From: Thaumarchaeota archaeon 13_1_40CM_4_38_7
Lineage (GTDB): Archaea; Thermoproteota; Nitrososphaeria; Nitrososphaerales; Nitrosopumilaceae
Direction of reading: 5' to 3'
Length of the DNA: 39,797 nucleotides
NCBI GenBank assembly: GCA_001917995.1
Contig: MNFB01000046.1
Coordinates: forward strand, 1-39,797
Of the stretch, positions 8,632-16,854 are shown one piece after another. How positions within the stretch are numbered: position 1 is the first letter of the stretch; each line of letters opens with the position of its first letter. The notes beneath the pieces were generated by a model. The model had not been told where the DNA came from, ran no database searches, and saw only the letters and a program-made list of their open reading frames with translations. The position numbers were made by a program, and so were the translations under genes.

Positions 8632-9582
8632 TTAACCATAGTAAGGTCGTACGAATAAAGTAAGTGTTTTACTATCTAAAGAACTGCCAATCTGTGCTGT
8701 AACATGAACAGTGTAAGTTCCCGGTACAAAGTTGTCAGGAATCCTAAAGTTGTAAAAATAATATCCGTGATCATCTGTTAATCCTTCAAATGATTTAACA
8801 GTAATACCGTTGGAATCTAGAATTTGTGCAGTTATATTGGCATTAGGAACAACCCCATAGTATTGATCGAAATTAGCTGTGGGGTTTTGATCTGCATAGA
8901 AAACTTTCACATTTATACCATATGAATAAGAAATCGATATTGGGCTTGTTTGTTTTGCTATTAACAATATCTTTTTAGCACTGACGTCGGACGTAGGGCT
9001 TTGTGCTTTACTTGGAGCAGCAGATATCTGATTCTCTGGAAGAGTTTTGGGCTGAGTTTGTTGTGGAATTTGTTGCTGTGGTTGTTGTTGAGTTTGTTGT
9101 GAAGTCACATTGGAAACAATCAACGTTACTTTTGCGCTAAAAATTACCTTCATGGTCTCAGTTGCTACTATTTTACCAGTGATTCTGTACACAGAACCGT
9201 CTTGGTTGCTGCCAATCAGTTTTCCAAATAAGTTTAGATGAATTGTATTGCCACTTACGTCTTGAGCATCTCCTGATATGACCAAGTATTTACCGTACTG
9301 AAGCATTGTGGTTTGCCATATCCCAGAATTCAGATAATTGTCATCTGCGATAGTGACAACCCCGTTGTCTAATGTTGAAAGCCAGTTGCTTCCAGCCTCC
9401 CCACTTGTCCCAAGCTGTAAGGCCAAAGTAGAGTCATAGATAGCTTGTTTTCCAGTCAGGTAACCAGATGCTTGGATTAGATATTTTTTGTCAGGTAGAA
9501 AATCAGAATATGCCGGGGTAAAATGAAATGCAATAAACGAAAAGGCAAGTGCCAGTATTAAGAAAACTAAACGTGATTTCAT
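8632..9582 (-). CDS. Secreted protein with Gln-rich linker and C-terminal Ig-like domain
   Basis: From the ATG at 9582 the protein has 316 residues; a TTG at 9600 would add MRLKYY. The N-terminus MKSRLVFLILALAFSFIAF is a classical signal peptide, probably cut near TPAYS-DF. About 130 residues follow that resemble an unassigned beta-rich domain, then a low-complexity TSQQTQQQPQQQIPQQTQ linker, and a C-terminal beta-sandwich unit (ANITAQILDSNGITVKSF ... GYYFYNFRIPDNFVPGTYTV) of the macroglobulin/Ig-like type common in archaeal surface proteins. There is no cysteine, membrane anchor or enzymatic motif. It lies between thiC and thiDN but nothing in it suggests thiamine chemistry. Function unknown; likely cell-surface. 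Confidence 0.75.
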   Translation of the reverse strand: MKSRLVFLILALAFSFIAFHFTPAYSDFLPDKKYLIQASGYLTGKQAIYDSTLALQLGTSGEAGSNWLSTLDNGVVTIADDNYLNSGIWQTTMLQYGKYLVISGDAQDVSGNTIHLNLFGKLIGSNQDGSVYRITGKIVATETMKVIFSAKVTLIVSNVTSQQTQQQPQQQIPQQTQPKTLPENQISAAPSKAQSPTSDVSAKKILLIAKQTSPISISYSYGINVKVFYADQNPTANFDQYYGVVPNANITAQILDSNGITVKSFEGLTDDHGYYFYNFRIPDNFVPGTYTVHVTAQIGSSLDSKTLTLFVRPYYG

Positions 9583-9670
9583 GTAATATTTCAATCTCAA
9601 CTTGCAATAAACCTAGTTGATTTACTTAAAGTAGCCTTCGATTAAGAATACAATATTATCATTATTCAGA

Positions 9671-9680
9671 TTATTATAAC
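9671..9680 (+). promoter_or_regulatory. TATA box of the thiD-thiN gene
   Basis: TTATTATAAC is centred 26 nt upstream of the GTG start at 9702, which supports both the unusual GTG start and a leaderless message. Confidence 0.65.
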
Positions 9681-9701
9681 GTGAGTTCCTAACTTGATAT
9701 T

Positions 9702-11006
9702 GTGCAAGTATTATCAATTGCCGGTTCTGACCCCTCATCAGGCGCGGGCATTCAGGGCGATATAAAGACCTTCACAGTTCTTGGCGCATATGGATTTAGT
9801 GTCATCACTGCAATAACAAGTCAAAATACAACAAAATTTTTTGATGTTCAACCAGTTTTGCCATCGATCATAAAAAGTCAACTCAAATCAATACTTTCGG
9901 ACTTTAAAGTTGATGCAATCAAGATTGGGATGGTTTACAATAAGAAAACAATAATGGCAATTCATGCAGAGCTAAGAAATGTCAAGGTTCCTATAATTCT
10001 TGATCCTATCTTTGAATCCACAACGGGTGGAATTTTATTACAAAAAGATTCAATTTCATATTTTAAAAGACTGCTTATGCCAATGGCATATGTCATAACA
10101 CCTAATGTATTTGAGGCCGAAAAACTTACCAATGTGAAGATTAGGTCATTAGCAGACCTCAAAAAAGCAGCTAAAATGATTCAGAATATGGGTGCAAGAT
10201 GTGTTGTCATAAAGGGTGGGCACCTACAAAGGAGCAAGGTTATCGATGTCCTTCTCGAAGGAAATAGATTCTATACCTTTTCTCACAACAAGATAGCGTT
10301 TGTTGGACATGGTGGTGGTTGTACTTTTTCGGCTGCTTTATGTGTAAATATTGCAACAGGTAAAAAATTGAAAGATGCTATCAAATCTGCGCAAGAATTT
10401 ACTTTGCAATCTATGAAGAACGCAGCGAAATTGGGAAAAGGTCTATCAATAGTAAGACAAAAAAGAATTGATTCGATAGAAAATGATCTTTCACATGCCA
10501 TAAAGCAGTTTGTTGGAATAGAACGTATTCATGAATACATTCCTGAATGCCAGACAAATTTTGTTTACTCTGAAAAAAATCCCATATCCACAGTAAACAT
10601 ACTGGGATTGGAGGGGAGAATCGTCAAGACGGGTAAATTAGTTACCATTGCAGGGATCTTAAAATATGGAGGCTCAAGACATGTTGCGTCCGCAGTTTTG
10701 CAGATGACAAAAAAATTTCCTTCCATAAGATCTGCGCTTAACATAAAATATGACACAGAAACAATTGAAAAAGCCATCGCAAAGAGATTAAGCGTTTCTT
10801 CTTATGACAGAAATGCAGAACCACAAAAAGTAAAAAACAAAGAAGGCAAAACTATTTCGTGGGGAATAAAAAATGCAATAAAAACGACAAGAATGCCTCC
10901 TGATATCATTTATCACAGGGAAAGTATTGGAAAAGAACCTATGATCTTAATTTTCGGGGAAAATCCTAAAACGGTCTTAACAAAGCTTCTCAAGATAGTA
11001 AGATAA
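9702..11006 (+). CDS. thiDN: HMP/HMP-P kinase - thiamine-phosphate synthase fusion (ThiD-ThiN)
   Basis: A 434-residue fusion. Residues 1-~255 are ThiD, which phosphorylates HMP and HMP-P; it opens with IAGSDPSSGAGIQGDIKTF and ends with the anion-hole motif GHGGGCTFSAA (HGGGC where HGTGC is usual). Residues ~265-434 are ThiN, the archaeal thiamine-phosphate synthase that replaces ThiE (VNILGLEGRIVKTG, YGGSRHVASAVLQ, IRSALNIKYD, SWGIKNAI). The fused enzyme joins the ThiC product pathway to the thiazole phosphate. The GTG start is supported by a TATA box 26 nt upstream. The ThiD-ThiN order is well known in archaea. Together with thiC it is divergent across the secreted-protein gene. Confidence 0.93.
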   Translation: MQVLSIAGSDPSSGAGIQGDIKTFTVLGAYGFSVITAITSQNTTKFFDVQPVLPSIIKSQLKSILSDFKVDAIKIGMVYNKKTIMAIHAELRNVKVPIILDPIFESTTGGILLQKDSISYFKRLLMPMAYVITPNVFEAEKLTNVKIRSLADLKKAAKMIQNMGARCVVIKGGHLQRSKVIDVLLEGNRFYTFSHNKIAFVGHGGGCTFSAALCVNIATGKKLKDAIKSAQEFTLQSMKNAAKLGKGLSIVRQKRIDSIENDLSHAIKQFVGIERIHEYIPECQTNFVYSEKNPISTVNILGLEGRIVKTGKLVTIAGILKYGGSRHVASAVLQMTKKFPSIRSALNIKYDTETIEKAIAKRLSVSSYDRNAEPQKVKNKEGKTISWGIKNAIKTTRMPPDIIYHRESIGKEPMILIFGENPKTVLTKLLKIVR

Positions 11007-11023
11007 CACCATTCATCCTTCAA

Positions 11024-11032
11024 CATAAATAG
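11024..11032 (+). promoter_or_regulatory. TATA box of the nucleotidyltransferase operon
   Basis: CATAAATAG is centred about 26 nt before the GTG start at 11054, consistent with leaderless transcription of the nucleotidyltransferase and the downstream acetyltransferase. Confidence 0.6.
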
Positions 11033-11053
11033 TGGATTCTTAGAGTAATTTTC

Positions 11054-11755
11054 GTGAAAGCAGTAATCTTAGCTGGTGGCCTTGGTACAAGACTACAACC
11101 ATACACGACATTTCTTCCAAAAGCAATGCTGCCCCTTGGAGAAAAACCCCTACTTGAGCATCTCATCGAGTGGATAAAGAAAAGCGGAACTGATTCATTT
11201 GTGTTATGTGTAAGCTATCTTAGAAAGACAATCGAGGACTATTTTGAGGATGGAAGTAGGTTTGGGATCAAAATTGAGTATGCCGTAGCAAATCGGCCTC
11301 TTGCAACCGCAGGTCAACTTAAAACTGCAGAAGAATTCATTGATGACACGTTTGTTTGCGTGTATGGCGATTCTATTTTTGAATTTAATCTAAGAAACAT
11401 GATAGATAATCATTTTAGAAAAAAATCATTTGTTACAATGGGGCTCTTTGAATACAAAACAAAGATGCAATATGGATTCATAGACACGGACAAAAATAAT
11501 CGAGTAAAGGCATGGCGTGAAAAGCCCGAGGTTAAAGGAAATGTCAACATAGGATGCTACGTAATGGAGCCTGGAGTTTTCAAGTTAATTCCTCCCAATA
11601 GACCATACGGTATGGATGATGTCATTCGTGGTGCAATTGCAAAGAAGTACAAGGTAGGTGGATTTGTAATAAAAAAGGGTTTCATTGACATAGGGGACAA
11701 GATATCATACCGACGTGCATATCAGCATTATTTGGAGAAACTAGGCCAGATTTAG
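11054..11755 (+). CDS. Sugar-phosphate nucleotidyltransferase
   Basis: A 233-residue nucleotidyltransferase of the GlmU/RmlA/ManC-type superfamily. It opens MKAVILAGGLGTRLQPYT with the NTP-binding GGxGTRL-P signature, followed by FLPKAMLPLGEKPLLEHLIEW (the K-x-M-L-P-L pattern). VYGDSIFEFN carries the metal-binding Asp. There is no C-terminal left-handed beta-helix, so it is a single-domain transferase. The sugar and nucleotide (glucose, mannose or N-acetylglucosamine 1-phosphate; dTTP, UTP or GTP) cannot be read from the motifs. The following gene, a GNA1-like aminosugar acetyltransferase 11 nt downstream, makes UDP-GlcNAc synthesis a reasonable but unproven guess. Confidence 0.85.
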   Translation: MKAVILAGGLGTRLQPYTTFLPKAMLPLGEKPLLEHLIEWIKKSGTDSFVLCVSYLRKTIEDYFEDGSRFGIKIEYAVANRPLATAGQLKTAEEFIDDTFVCVYGDSIFEFNLRNMIDNHFRKKSFVTMGLFEYKTKMQYGFIDTDKNNRVKAWREKPEVKGNVNIGCYVMEPGVFKLIPPNRPYGMDDVIRGAIAKKYKVGGFVIKKGFIDIGDKISYRRAYQHYLEKLGQI

Positions 11756-11766
11756 AGCAAAAAGCT

Positions 11767-12213
11767 ATGACAGGCATCAAGATACGAAAGCTCCAAAAAA
11801 AAGATCTCTACAATGGCTTTTTAACATCACTTGATTCTCTAAGAAAAGCAAGCGATATCAAACCAGAAAAAGCTAACACAGTGTTTGAAAAGATATCAAA
11901 GAATCCTAATCAGACCATATATGTCGCAATAAAAGACTCGAAAGTTATAGGTTCTGCATGCATCCTCATCGAGCAGAAATTTATTCACAATGGCGGAAGG
12001 GTGGGACATATTGAAGATGTAGTGGTAGAAAAAAAATTCCAAGGAAAGGGAGTTGGCCGGAGACTTGTTCAAACCCTATTGGAATACGCCAAAAAGCAAG
12101 GTTGCTACAAAACCATACTAGATTGCGCAGATGATTTAGTGCCGTTCTACGAGAATCTAGGTTTCATAAGATATTCAAACTCGATGAGAGTCAATCATCT
12201 ATCAAAAAAATAG
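11767..12213 (+). CDS. GNA1-like GNAT acetyltransferase (putative glucosamine-6-phosphate N-acetyltransferase)
   Basis: A 148-residue GNAT protein. GHIEDVVVEKKFQGKGVGR followed by RLVQTLLEYAKKQGCYKTIL and DCADDLVPFYENLGF parallels, block by block, eukaryotic GNA1: the G-H-I-E-D-V strand, the Q-G-x-G-x-G acetyl-CoA loop, G-C-Y-K-x-x-L-D-C, and F-Y-x-x-x-G-F. GNA1 acetylates glucosamine 6-phosphate on the way to UDP-GlcNAc; most bacteria and many archaea instead acetylate glucosamine 1-phosphate with GlmU-type enzymes. It is co-directional with, and 11 nt after, a sugar nucleotidyltransferase. The assignment rests on motif likeness and context, not on an alignment. Its end overlaps the converging membrane protein gene by 19 nt. 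Confidence 0.72.
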   Translation: MTGIKIRKLQKKDLYNGFLTSLDSLRKASDIKPEKANTVFEKISKNPNQTIYVAIKDSKVIGSACILIEQKFIHNGGRVGHIEDVVVEKKFQGKGVGRRLVQTLLEYAKKQGCYKTILDCADDLVPFYENLGFIRYSNSMRVNHLSKK

Positions 12214-12623
12214 TCTCTTTTTGGTTTGGGTTTTACTCGGAATAAAAGACCGCCTACTACCATTGTAGGTATTGAAGCTGCCATAAATAATGTTGGAGTA
12301 ATTGTTAGCTCTGTAACAAGATATGCGTCAGATATGTGTCGTACGAGAGTACTGACATAGTACATACCTACAAGTGTAACTATTCCACCAGCAATAATTA
12401 ATGAACCATTGAGTCTTGAACCATATCTACGAGATAACAAAAATGATGATCCGGCTAGTATGAACGCTGGAGCACCACTTATTGAAATGAATTCACGAAT
12501 CTGTGATGAAGGATCGATATCATGAGATGGACTGATAAGAAAGACTGAGATTGATATCATTTCAGCGACAAACATGATAAATAACCCAAGACTTGCGCCA
12601 GCAATCCATTTCTCTATTGCCAC
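12195..12623 (-). CDS. Four-helix membrane protein, function unknown
   Basis: A 142-residue hydrophobic protein with four predicted membrane segments: WIAGASLGLFIMFVAEMISI, then APAFILAGSSFLLS, SLIIAGGIVTLVGMYYVSTL, and TLFMAASIPTMVVGGLLF. The loops are short and the C-terminus is basic (RVKPKPKRDYFFDR), probably cytoplasmic. There are no catalytic motifs and I do not recognise the family. The GTG start at 12623 is supported by a TATA-like TATTTATTGA about 24 nt upstream. The gene converges with the GNA1-like gene and overlaps it by 19 nt. Confidence 0.65.
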   Translation of the reverse strand: MAIEKWIAGASLGLFIMFVAEMISISVFLISPSHDIDPSSQIREFISISGAPAFILAGSSFLLSRRYGSRLNGSLIIAGGIVTLVGMYYVSTLVRHISDAYLVTELTITPTLFMAASIPTMVVGGLLFRVKPKPKRDYFFDR

Positions 12624-12664
12624 GTAATCTTTCTTTTATCTCAATAAATAAACCAAATGATTTG

Positions 12665-13681
12665 CTAAATTATTCCAACTAGACCTGCCAATTCTTTCCT
12701 ACATGATGAACCAAGATCTTGAGCAGCTTTCTCTGGTGTTACTTTATTTAGAAATACTCCATAACCCCTTTCAAGTCCAGACCAATAATCAGCTTGCGGA
12801 TATATTTCAATATGCCAATGAATCTGTCTATTGTTTTTCTTTTCTGGTGATAGATGGAACACCATATTGTACGACGGATTCTTCATTGTGTTTGCAAGTC
12901 CACCAAGCGTTGCTCTCAGAATAAGCGACAAGTCATTAATTTCTTTTTGTGTTATCTTTGAAAAGCTTGTCGTATGCTTTTTTGGATATATCCAAAATTC
13001 ATATGGGTGAGATGGGGCCCATGGACAGAACGCAAGAAATCCCTCTGTTTGTAATATTTGCCTTGGACCACCAGTCTCTGTGCTTATTGTTTGACACATA
13101 GGACAGATCCCTTTTTCGTTTAGGATCTTGTGCGCTGCTTCTGCCTCTTGTTCTATTATGGGTGGTATTGTTGAAAACGTTACGACGTTCAGATGAGGAT
13201 GAGTTGTAGAACCCCCAGCCTCCTTGCCCTGATTTACGTATATTGACACATAGGTAACTCCTCTCTGCGTGTAAAGCCACCTCAGTCTATCTTGAATTAC
13301 AACCAGAACATTTGACCATTGTTCAATCGATATGCTTGCCAGAGAATCTTTGTGCTTTTCTGACGCTACTACTACATAATGGTACCCATATGCTGGTTCG
13401 CTGTAAAGCGGCCTGTCACTGTAAGAATTCTCTGAAGTTGTTGCAACAACTGGATTCTTGCTCTCAAAGACTCGTACGGACCAACCTTCAACGTAATAAT
13501 CTTCTGTATCTTGAAGCCTTTGAAGCATACCATCCTTGGCAACAAGTGATAATGAAGATGGATTTGTCATGGCCTCATTTCCGGGACAAAAAGGACATTT
13601 TTTGGAATCGGCATCAACATGATTGTCTTGTGAAACTATGACGAATCGATCTACGACATAATCCTTACGAAGATCTCCCAT
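12665..13681 (-). CDS. galT: Galactose-1-phosphate uridylyltransferase-like protein (GalT/HIT superfamily)
   Basis: Taken from the ATG at 13681 the protein has 338 residues, beginning MGDLRKDYVVDRFVIVSQ. It shows the GalT layout: a zinc site CPFC near residue 29, the catalytic HPH in STTHPHLNVVTFS (second His is the nucleophile), a second CPMC pair, and the C-terminal HWHIEIYPQ metal-binding motif. The enzyme transfers UMP between UDP-glucose and a hexose 1-phosphate; some GalT-like archaeal proteins may act on other nucleotides. The frame can be extended upstream to 13738, but a TATA box 28 nt before 13681 and the conserved N-terminus favour the shorter form. Other Leloir genes are not in the window. 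Confidence 0.82.
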   Translation of the reverse strand: MGDLRKDYVVDRFVIVSQDNHVDADSKKCPFCPGNEAMTNPSSLSLVAKDGMLQRLQDTEDYYVEGWSVRVFESKNPVVATTSENSYSDRPLYSEPAYGYHYVVVASEKHKDSLASISIEQWSNVLVVIQDRLRWLYTQRGVTYVSIYVNQGKEAGGSTTHPHLNVVTFSTIPPIIEQEAEAAHKILNEKGICPMCQTISTETGGPRQILQTEGFLAFCPWAPSHPYEFWIYPKKHTTSFSKITQKEINDLSLILRATLGGLANTMKNPSYNMVFHLSPEKKNNRQIHWHIEIYPQADYWSGLERGYGVFLNKVTPEKAAQDLGSSCRKELAGLVGII

Positions 13682-13704
13682 ATTGGATAGATGCGGGATC
13701 ATGC

Positions 13705-13713
13705 GATTTAAAA
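13705..13713 (-). promoter_or_regulatory. TATA box of galT, fixing the start at 13681
   Basis: TTTTAAATC on the minus strand is centred 28 nt upstream of the ATG at 13681. It lies inside the longer open frame, which argues against the upstream start at 13738. Confidence 0.6.
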
Positions 13714-13907
13714 CCTTTTCAGTGATCGAAAACCGCAATATAAAACAGGAAAAGACGTGTATGCAAAGAGGTTTTGTTGGCGATAACTTGAATTGTGATC
13801 TAACGTGGAATCATTAAAACCAATCACTAGATAACAACCAAAGGATTTTTCTACCATTTTATTAATTAGAAATTCATGAAAATAACACGGAAAAGGATGT
13901 TTTAGTC

Positions 13908-14342
13908 TTGAATGTCAAGACTGGCGTCAAAGTGAAGATTGAATACACAGGAACTCTTGATGATGGTACGATTTTTGACAGTTCTGAAGATCATGGTAGA
14001 CCCTTAGAATTTCAAGTGGGAAGTGGACATGTGATAAAAGGATTTGATGATGCAATTTTGGGTATGAAAGCTGGTGATGAAAAGCAGTTCAGCGTCTCTC
14101 CAGCTGAAGCTTATGGAGAACATGATCCCCAGTTAGTACAGAAGGTACCAAAAGAGATTTTCCCAAAGGATGCAGAGCTTGCTCCAGGGCTTTTGTTTGA
14201 GGCTGGATTACCAACAGGAGAGAAGATTCCTGCGATGGTAACTGCCATAGAAGAGAATACAGTGTCTGTGGACCTAAATCATCCACTGGCGGGAAAAAAG
14301 TTAAACTTTAAGATAAAACTCACAGAGATAACATCCTCCTAA
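13908..14342 (+). CDS. FKBP-type peptidyl-prolyl isomerase (SlyD-like)
   Basis: A 144-residue FKBP-family prolyl isomerase. IEYTGTLDDGTIFDSSEDHGRPLEFQ splits into the first FKBP strands, and VGSGHVIKGFDDAILGMK is the core active-site segment; FSVSPAEAYGEHDPQLVQKVP marks the entry to the inserted flap domain seen in SlyD and archaeal FKBPs. It probably acts as a cytosolic folding helper, since no signal peptide is present. There is no His-rich metal tail as in E. coli SlyD. The start is TTG at 13908; no in-frame ATG is available upstream of the fold, so TTG is the best choice. Confidence 0.9.
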   Translation: MNVKTGVKVKIEYTGTLDDGTIFDSSEDHGRPLEFQVGSGHVIKGFDDAILGMKAGDEKQFSVSPAEAYGEHDPQLVQKVPKEIFPKDAELAPGLLFEAGLPTGEKIPAMVTAIEENTVSVDLNHPLAGKKLNFKIKLTEITSS

Positions 14343-14431
14343 TTTAGTCGAAAAGGTACCCATAATTTCAAACACTAGGCATAGAAAATCAAAGTTTATG
14401 TGTGATATGAAAAATTCTGAAAGTGAGTTGA

Positions 14432-15721
14432 GTGAAAATTACGAATAATTTAGATGTCCACATCATCTATGTTCTGCTTGATGGCATAGGGGATCTACCA
14501 CATCCTGACCTGAAGGGTGCTACACCATTAAGTTATGCAAAGACTCCCAATCTTGACAAGATTGCTAGTAATGGAACCATAGGTGAAGTCATTTCAGTAG
14601 GAAAGGGAATTGCCCCTCAATCGGATATAGCAGTCTTCAATATGTTGGGATACAAATTCCAAAATTCTACCTATGTAGGAAGAGGGGTGATTGAGGCGAT
14701 AGGGATAGGAATAGATTTCAAAAACGGAGACCTGGCACTTCGTGGAAACTTTGCAACAGTAAATGATGAAAAGATAATAGTGGACAGAAGAGCTGGCAGA
14801 AAGATAGAGAAAGAAGACACCCTTGGAATAGCCCGTGAGCTAGAGGAAAAAATTAGATTTTCAGACCCAAAGGCATCAGTTGTAGTTTCACCCACAATAG
14901 GACACAGAGTCATAGTTAGAATAAGATGCGAAGGCCAGTTTCTTTCGCCAGACATAAGTAATACTGATCCTGCTTATGCAAGAATAGATGGCATGGGAGT
15001 TGCAAAAGCTGTGGGCGATTATCTTAAGATAGAAAAGTCACTTCCATTAAATGAATCAGCTGGGGCCAAGCTTTCTGCATCACTTGTAAACGAATTCACG
15101 GAACAATCACTGCAAATCATGAAAGAGAGCCAAGTAAACAAAACTCGCATGGAAAAAGGAAAAAAGCTTCTAAATTCCATACTCTTAAGAGATGCTGGAA
15201 ATAAGTTTCCTGATGTCATACCGATAAATCAATTGCACGAAATGAAGTTTTCATGTATCGTTGACATGCCTGTTGAGATTGGTATAGCTAACGTATTGAA
15301 GATGAAAACATTTAGTGCCGGTGGACTAACAGATTATGAAGAAAAGGCGCGGGTTGCGGCACAAGCCATGGATACTCAAAATGCAATCTATGTACATATC
15401 AAAGGTCCTGACGAATTTGGTCATGATGGAGACGCAATAGGAAAAATGAAAAACATTGAAGAGATAGACAAACTATTCTTTGGCACGTTACTTGATAATA
15501 TCGACACTTCAAAAGTTGCTATCGTGGTATCAGGAGATCATTCTACGCCATGCATAAACAAGAGTCATAGTGATGACCCTGTTCCTGTACTAGTGTCAGG
15601 GAACTCTGTCAAAAAAGATGGCACGACCAGATTCACGGAAGAACAGGCCAAAAAAGGCGGGATGGGATTGTTGGCTGGCGCAGACGTTATAAAGATGGCT
15701 ATAAGGCTAGTTAAATCGTAA
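14432..15721 (+). CDS. apgM: 2,3-bisphosphoglycerate-independent phosphoglycerate mutase, archaeal type
   Basis: A 429-residue ApgM, member of the alkaline-phosphatase superfamily, interconverting 3- and 2-phosphoglycerate in glycolysis/gluconeogenesis. Visible motifs are YVLLDGIGDLPHPDLKG (first metal Asp), GKGIAPQSDIAVFNMLGY with the catalytic Ser, HIKGPDEFGHDGDAIGK with metal-binding Asp/His, and VVSGDHSTPCINKSHSDDPV with the D-H metal pair. Length fits the family. The start is GTG at 14432 (VKITNNLDVHIIYVLLDG). It converges with the DUF309 gene and overlaps it by 11 nt. Confidence 0.93.
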   Translation: MKITNNLDVHIIYVLLDGIGDLPHPDLKGATPLSYAKTPNLDKIASNGTIGEVISVGKGIAPQSDIAVFNMLGYKFQNSTYVGRGVIEAIGIGIDFKNGDLALRGNFATVNDEKIIVDRRAGRKIEKEDTLGIARELEEKIRFSDPKASVVVSPTIGHRVIVRIRCEGQFLSPDISNTDPAYARIDGMGVAKAVGDYLKIEKSLPLNESAGAKLSASLVNEFTEQSLQIMKESQVNKTRMEKGKKLLNSILLRDAGNKFPDVIPINQLHEMKFSCIVDMPVEIGIANVLKMKTFSAGGLTDYEEKARVAAQAMDTQNAIYVHIKGPDEFGHDGDAIGKMKNIEEIDKLFFGTLLDNIDTSKVAIVVSGDHSTPCINKSHSDDPVPVLVSGNSVKKDGTTRFTEEQAKKGGMGLLAGADVIKMAIRLVKS

Positions 15722-16271
15722 AAATCTCTATTTTCTTCGTAGATATCATCTCTGCTATTTTTTTTCGAATCAAGTCAACATCAATGGAGTAATATTTACC
15801 ACCGGCATTGGAAAATTTTTCGACTGCACGCTTTAAAATAGAGAGACAGATGTCGGCTTCATTTTTTTGGTAGTGGACAAGTGCAGCTGCAACAAGAATT
15901 ATTCCTTGCACCAGCTCTTTTTCACCTTGGTGAGTGTTCTTCCAAACTCCTTCTAAAACCTCGTGGCATTCCCAGAATCGTTCGTTGTTAAAATATTCCT
16001 TGGCTTGAAGAATCGCTTCTTCTTTTTCCATTTTTTCTTCAATGACATGTTTTGCGTGGTCAAGTGGACCAAGTGACTCAAGTTTTTCAACAAGTACATC
16101 AAGTTGTTCTTTGTCAACTGAAACGTCAAATTCCAAACACTTACTTGAAACTCTAGTGTCTCGAATAATTCTATTCATTCCTAAAGTTAGCTTGTCAGAC
16201 TTTGTCAATAACATTGGAGCATCAGACGGCAAGTATCGTAAATTTTTTAGATGAACCATGAAACGATCCAT
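15711..16271 (-). CDS. DUF309-domain protein
   Basis: A 186-residue protein. The C-terminal half has the DUF309 pattern: AKEYFNNERFWECHEVLEGV and then WKNTHQGEKELVQGIILVAAALVHYQKN, an all-helical unit with conserved E-C-H-E and Q-G. DUF309 is a widespread small domain of unknown biochemical function. Residues 1-~85 are a Thaumarchaeota-style extension without recognisable motif. A minus-strand GATTTAAGAA is centred 25 nt before the ATG at 16271 and supports the start. It ends inside the apgM 3' end. Confidence 0.78.
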   Translation of the reverse strand: MDRFMVHLKNLRYLPSDAPMLLTKSDKLTLGMNRIIRDTRVSSKCLEFDVSVDKEQLDVLVEKLESLGPLDHAKHVIEEKMEKEEAILQAKEYFNNERFWECHEVLEGVWKNTHQGEKELVQGIILVAAALVHYQKNEADICLSILKRAVEKFSNAGGKYYSIDVDLIRKKIAEMISTKKIEIFTI

Positions 16272-16356
16272 GTGTTAACAGAACTCCATTTTCTTAAATC
16301 TCTTAGTAAAACACAGTTAAGATTTATATGAACTATTAAAAGGACTTGGAGTACGC

Positions 16357-16854
16357 ATGTCCATGATCGAAGTTTCACATGATATGAAGAATTCCTTACT
16401 GTCAAGAAGGGAAATAACGTGTACGTTCAGGGGACTATCAGGTAGACTCAAGAAACTAGAAGCTGTAGATATGATAACCAAACAATTCAATTTAGAAGGT
16501 AAGATAGTAATACCTGTGCTTTTAAAAAATCAGACCGGTATACCAACTGTTTCTGGTACGTTTTATGTGTATGACGATGAAAACCTAGCAAAACAACATC
16601 TCAAGGCAGCTATTTTCAAAAGATTAGAGAAAGCAAAAGCAGGGCCTGCAAAAGATAAAGAAGTAAAGGAAGCACCGGCTGAAAAGAAAGAAAGTAAGCC
16701 AAAGGAAGCGGACAAACCTGAAGTCAAGGAGACCAAGCAAAAAGAAGATACCAAAGCAAAGCAGGCACCGGTAGAAAAAACTGAGAAAAAACCCAAGGAA
16801 GAGGGCAAACCTGCAGATTCGAAAGAAAGTGAGCCAAAGGAAGAAGGTAAATAA
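16357..16854 (+). CDS. rps24e: Small ribosomal subunit protein S24e with a long charged C-terminal tail
   Basis: Residues 1-~95 are S24e: NSLLSRREITCTFRG, then VDMITKQFNLEGKIVIPVLL, and the small basic fold ending near HLKAAIFKRLEKA. The family is normally about 100 residues; this one has 165. Residues ~96-165 form a low-complexity tail built of repeated Lys-Glu-Pro-Ala blocks (PKEADKPEVKETKQKE and similar). The tail is likely unstructured. The gene overlaps S27ae by 1 nt (TAATG). A TATA-like GATTTATATG lies about 30 nt before the ATG. An alternative start Met3 exists. This S24e-S27ae order is a common archaeal pair. Confidence 0.92.
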   Translation: MSMIEVSHDMKNSLLSRREITCTFRGLSGRLKKLEAVDMITKQFNLEGKIVIPVLLKNQTGIPTVSGTFYVYDDENLAKQHLKAAIFKRLEKAKAGPAKDKEVKEAPAEKKESKPKEADKPEVKETKQKEDTKAKQAPVEKTEKKPKEEGKPADSKESEPKEEGK

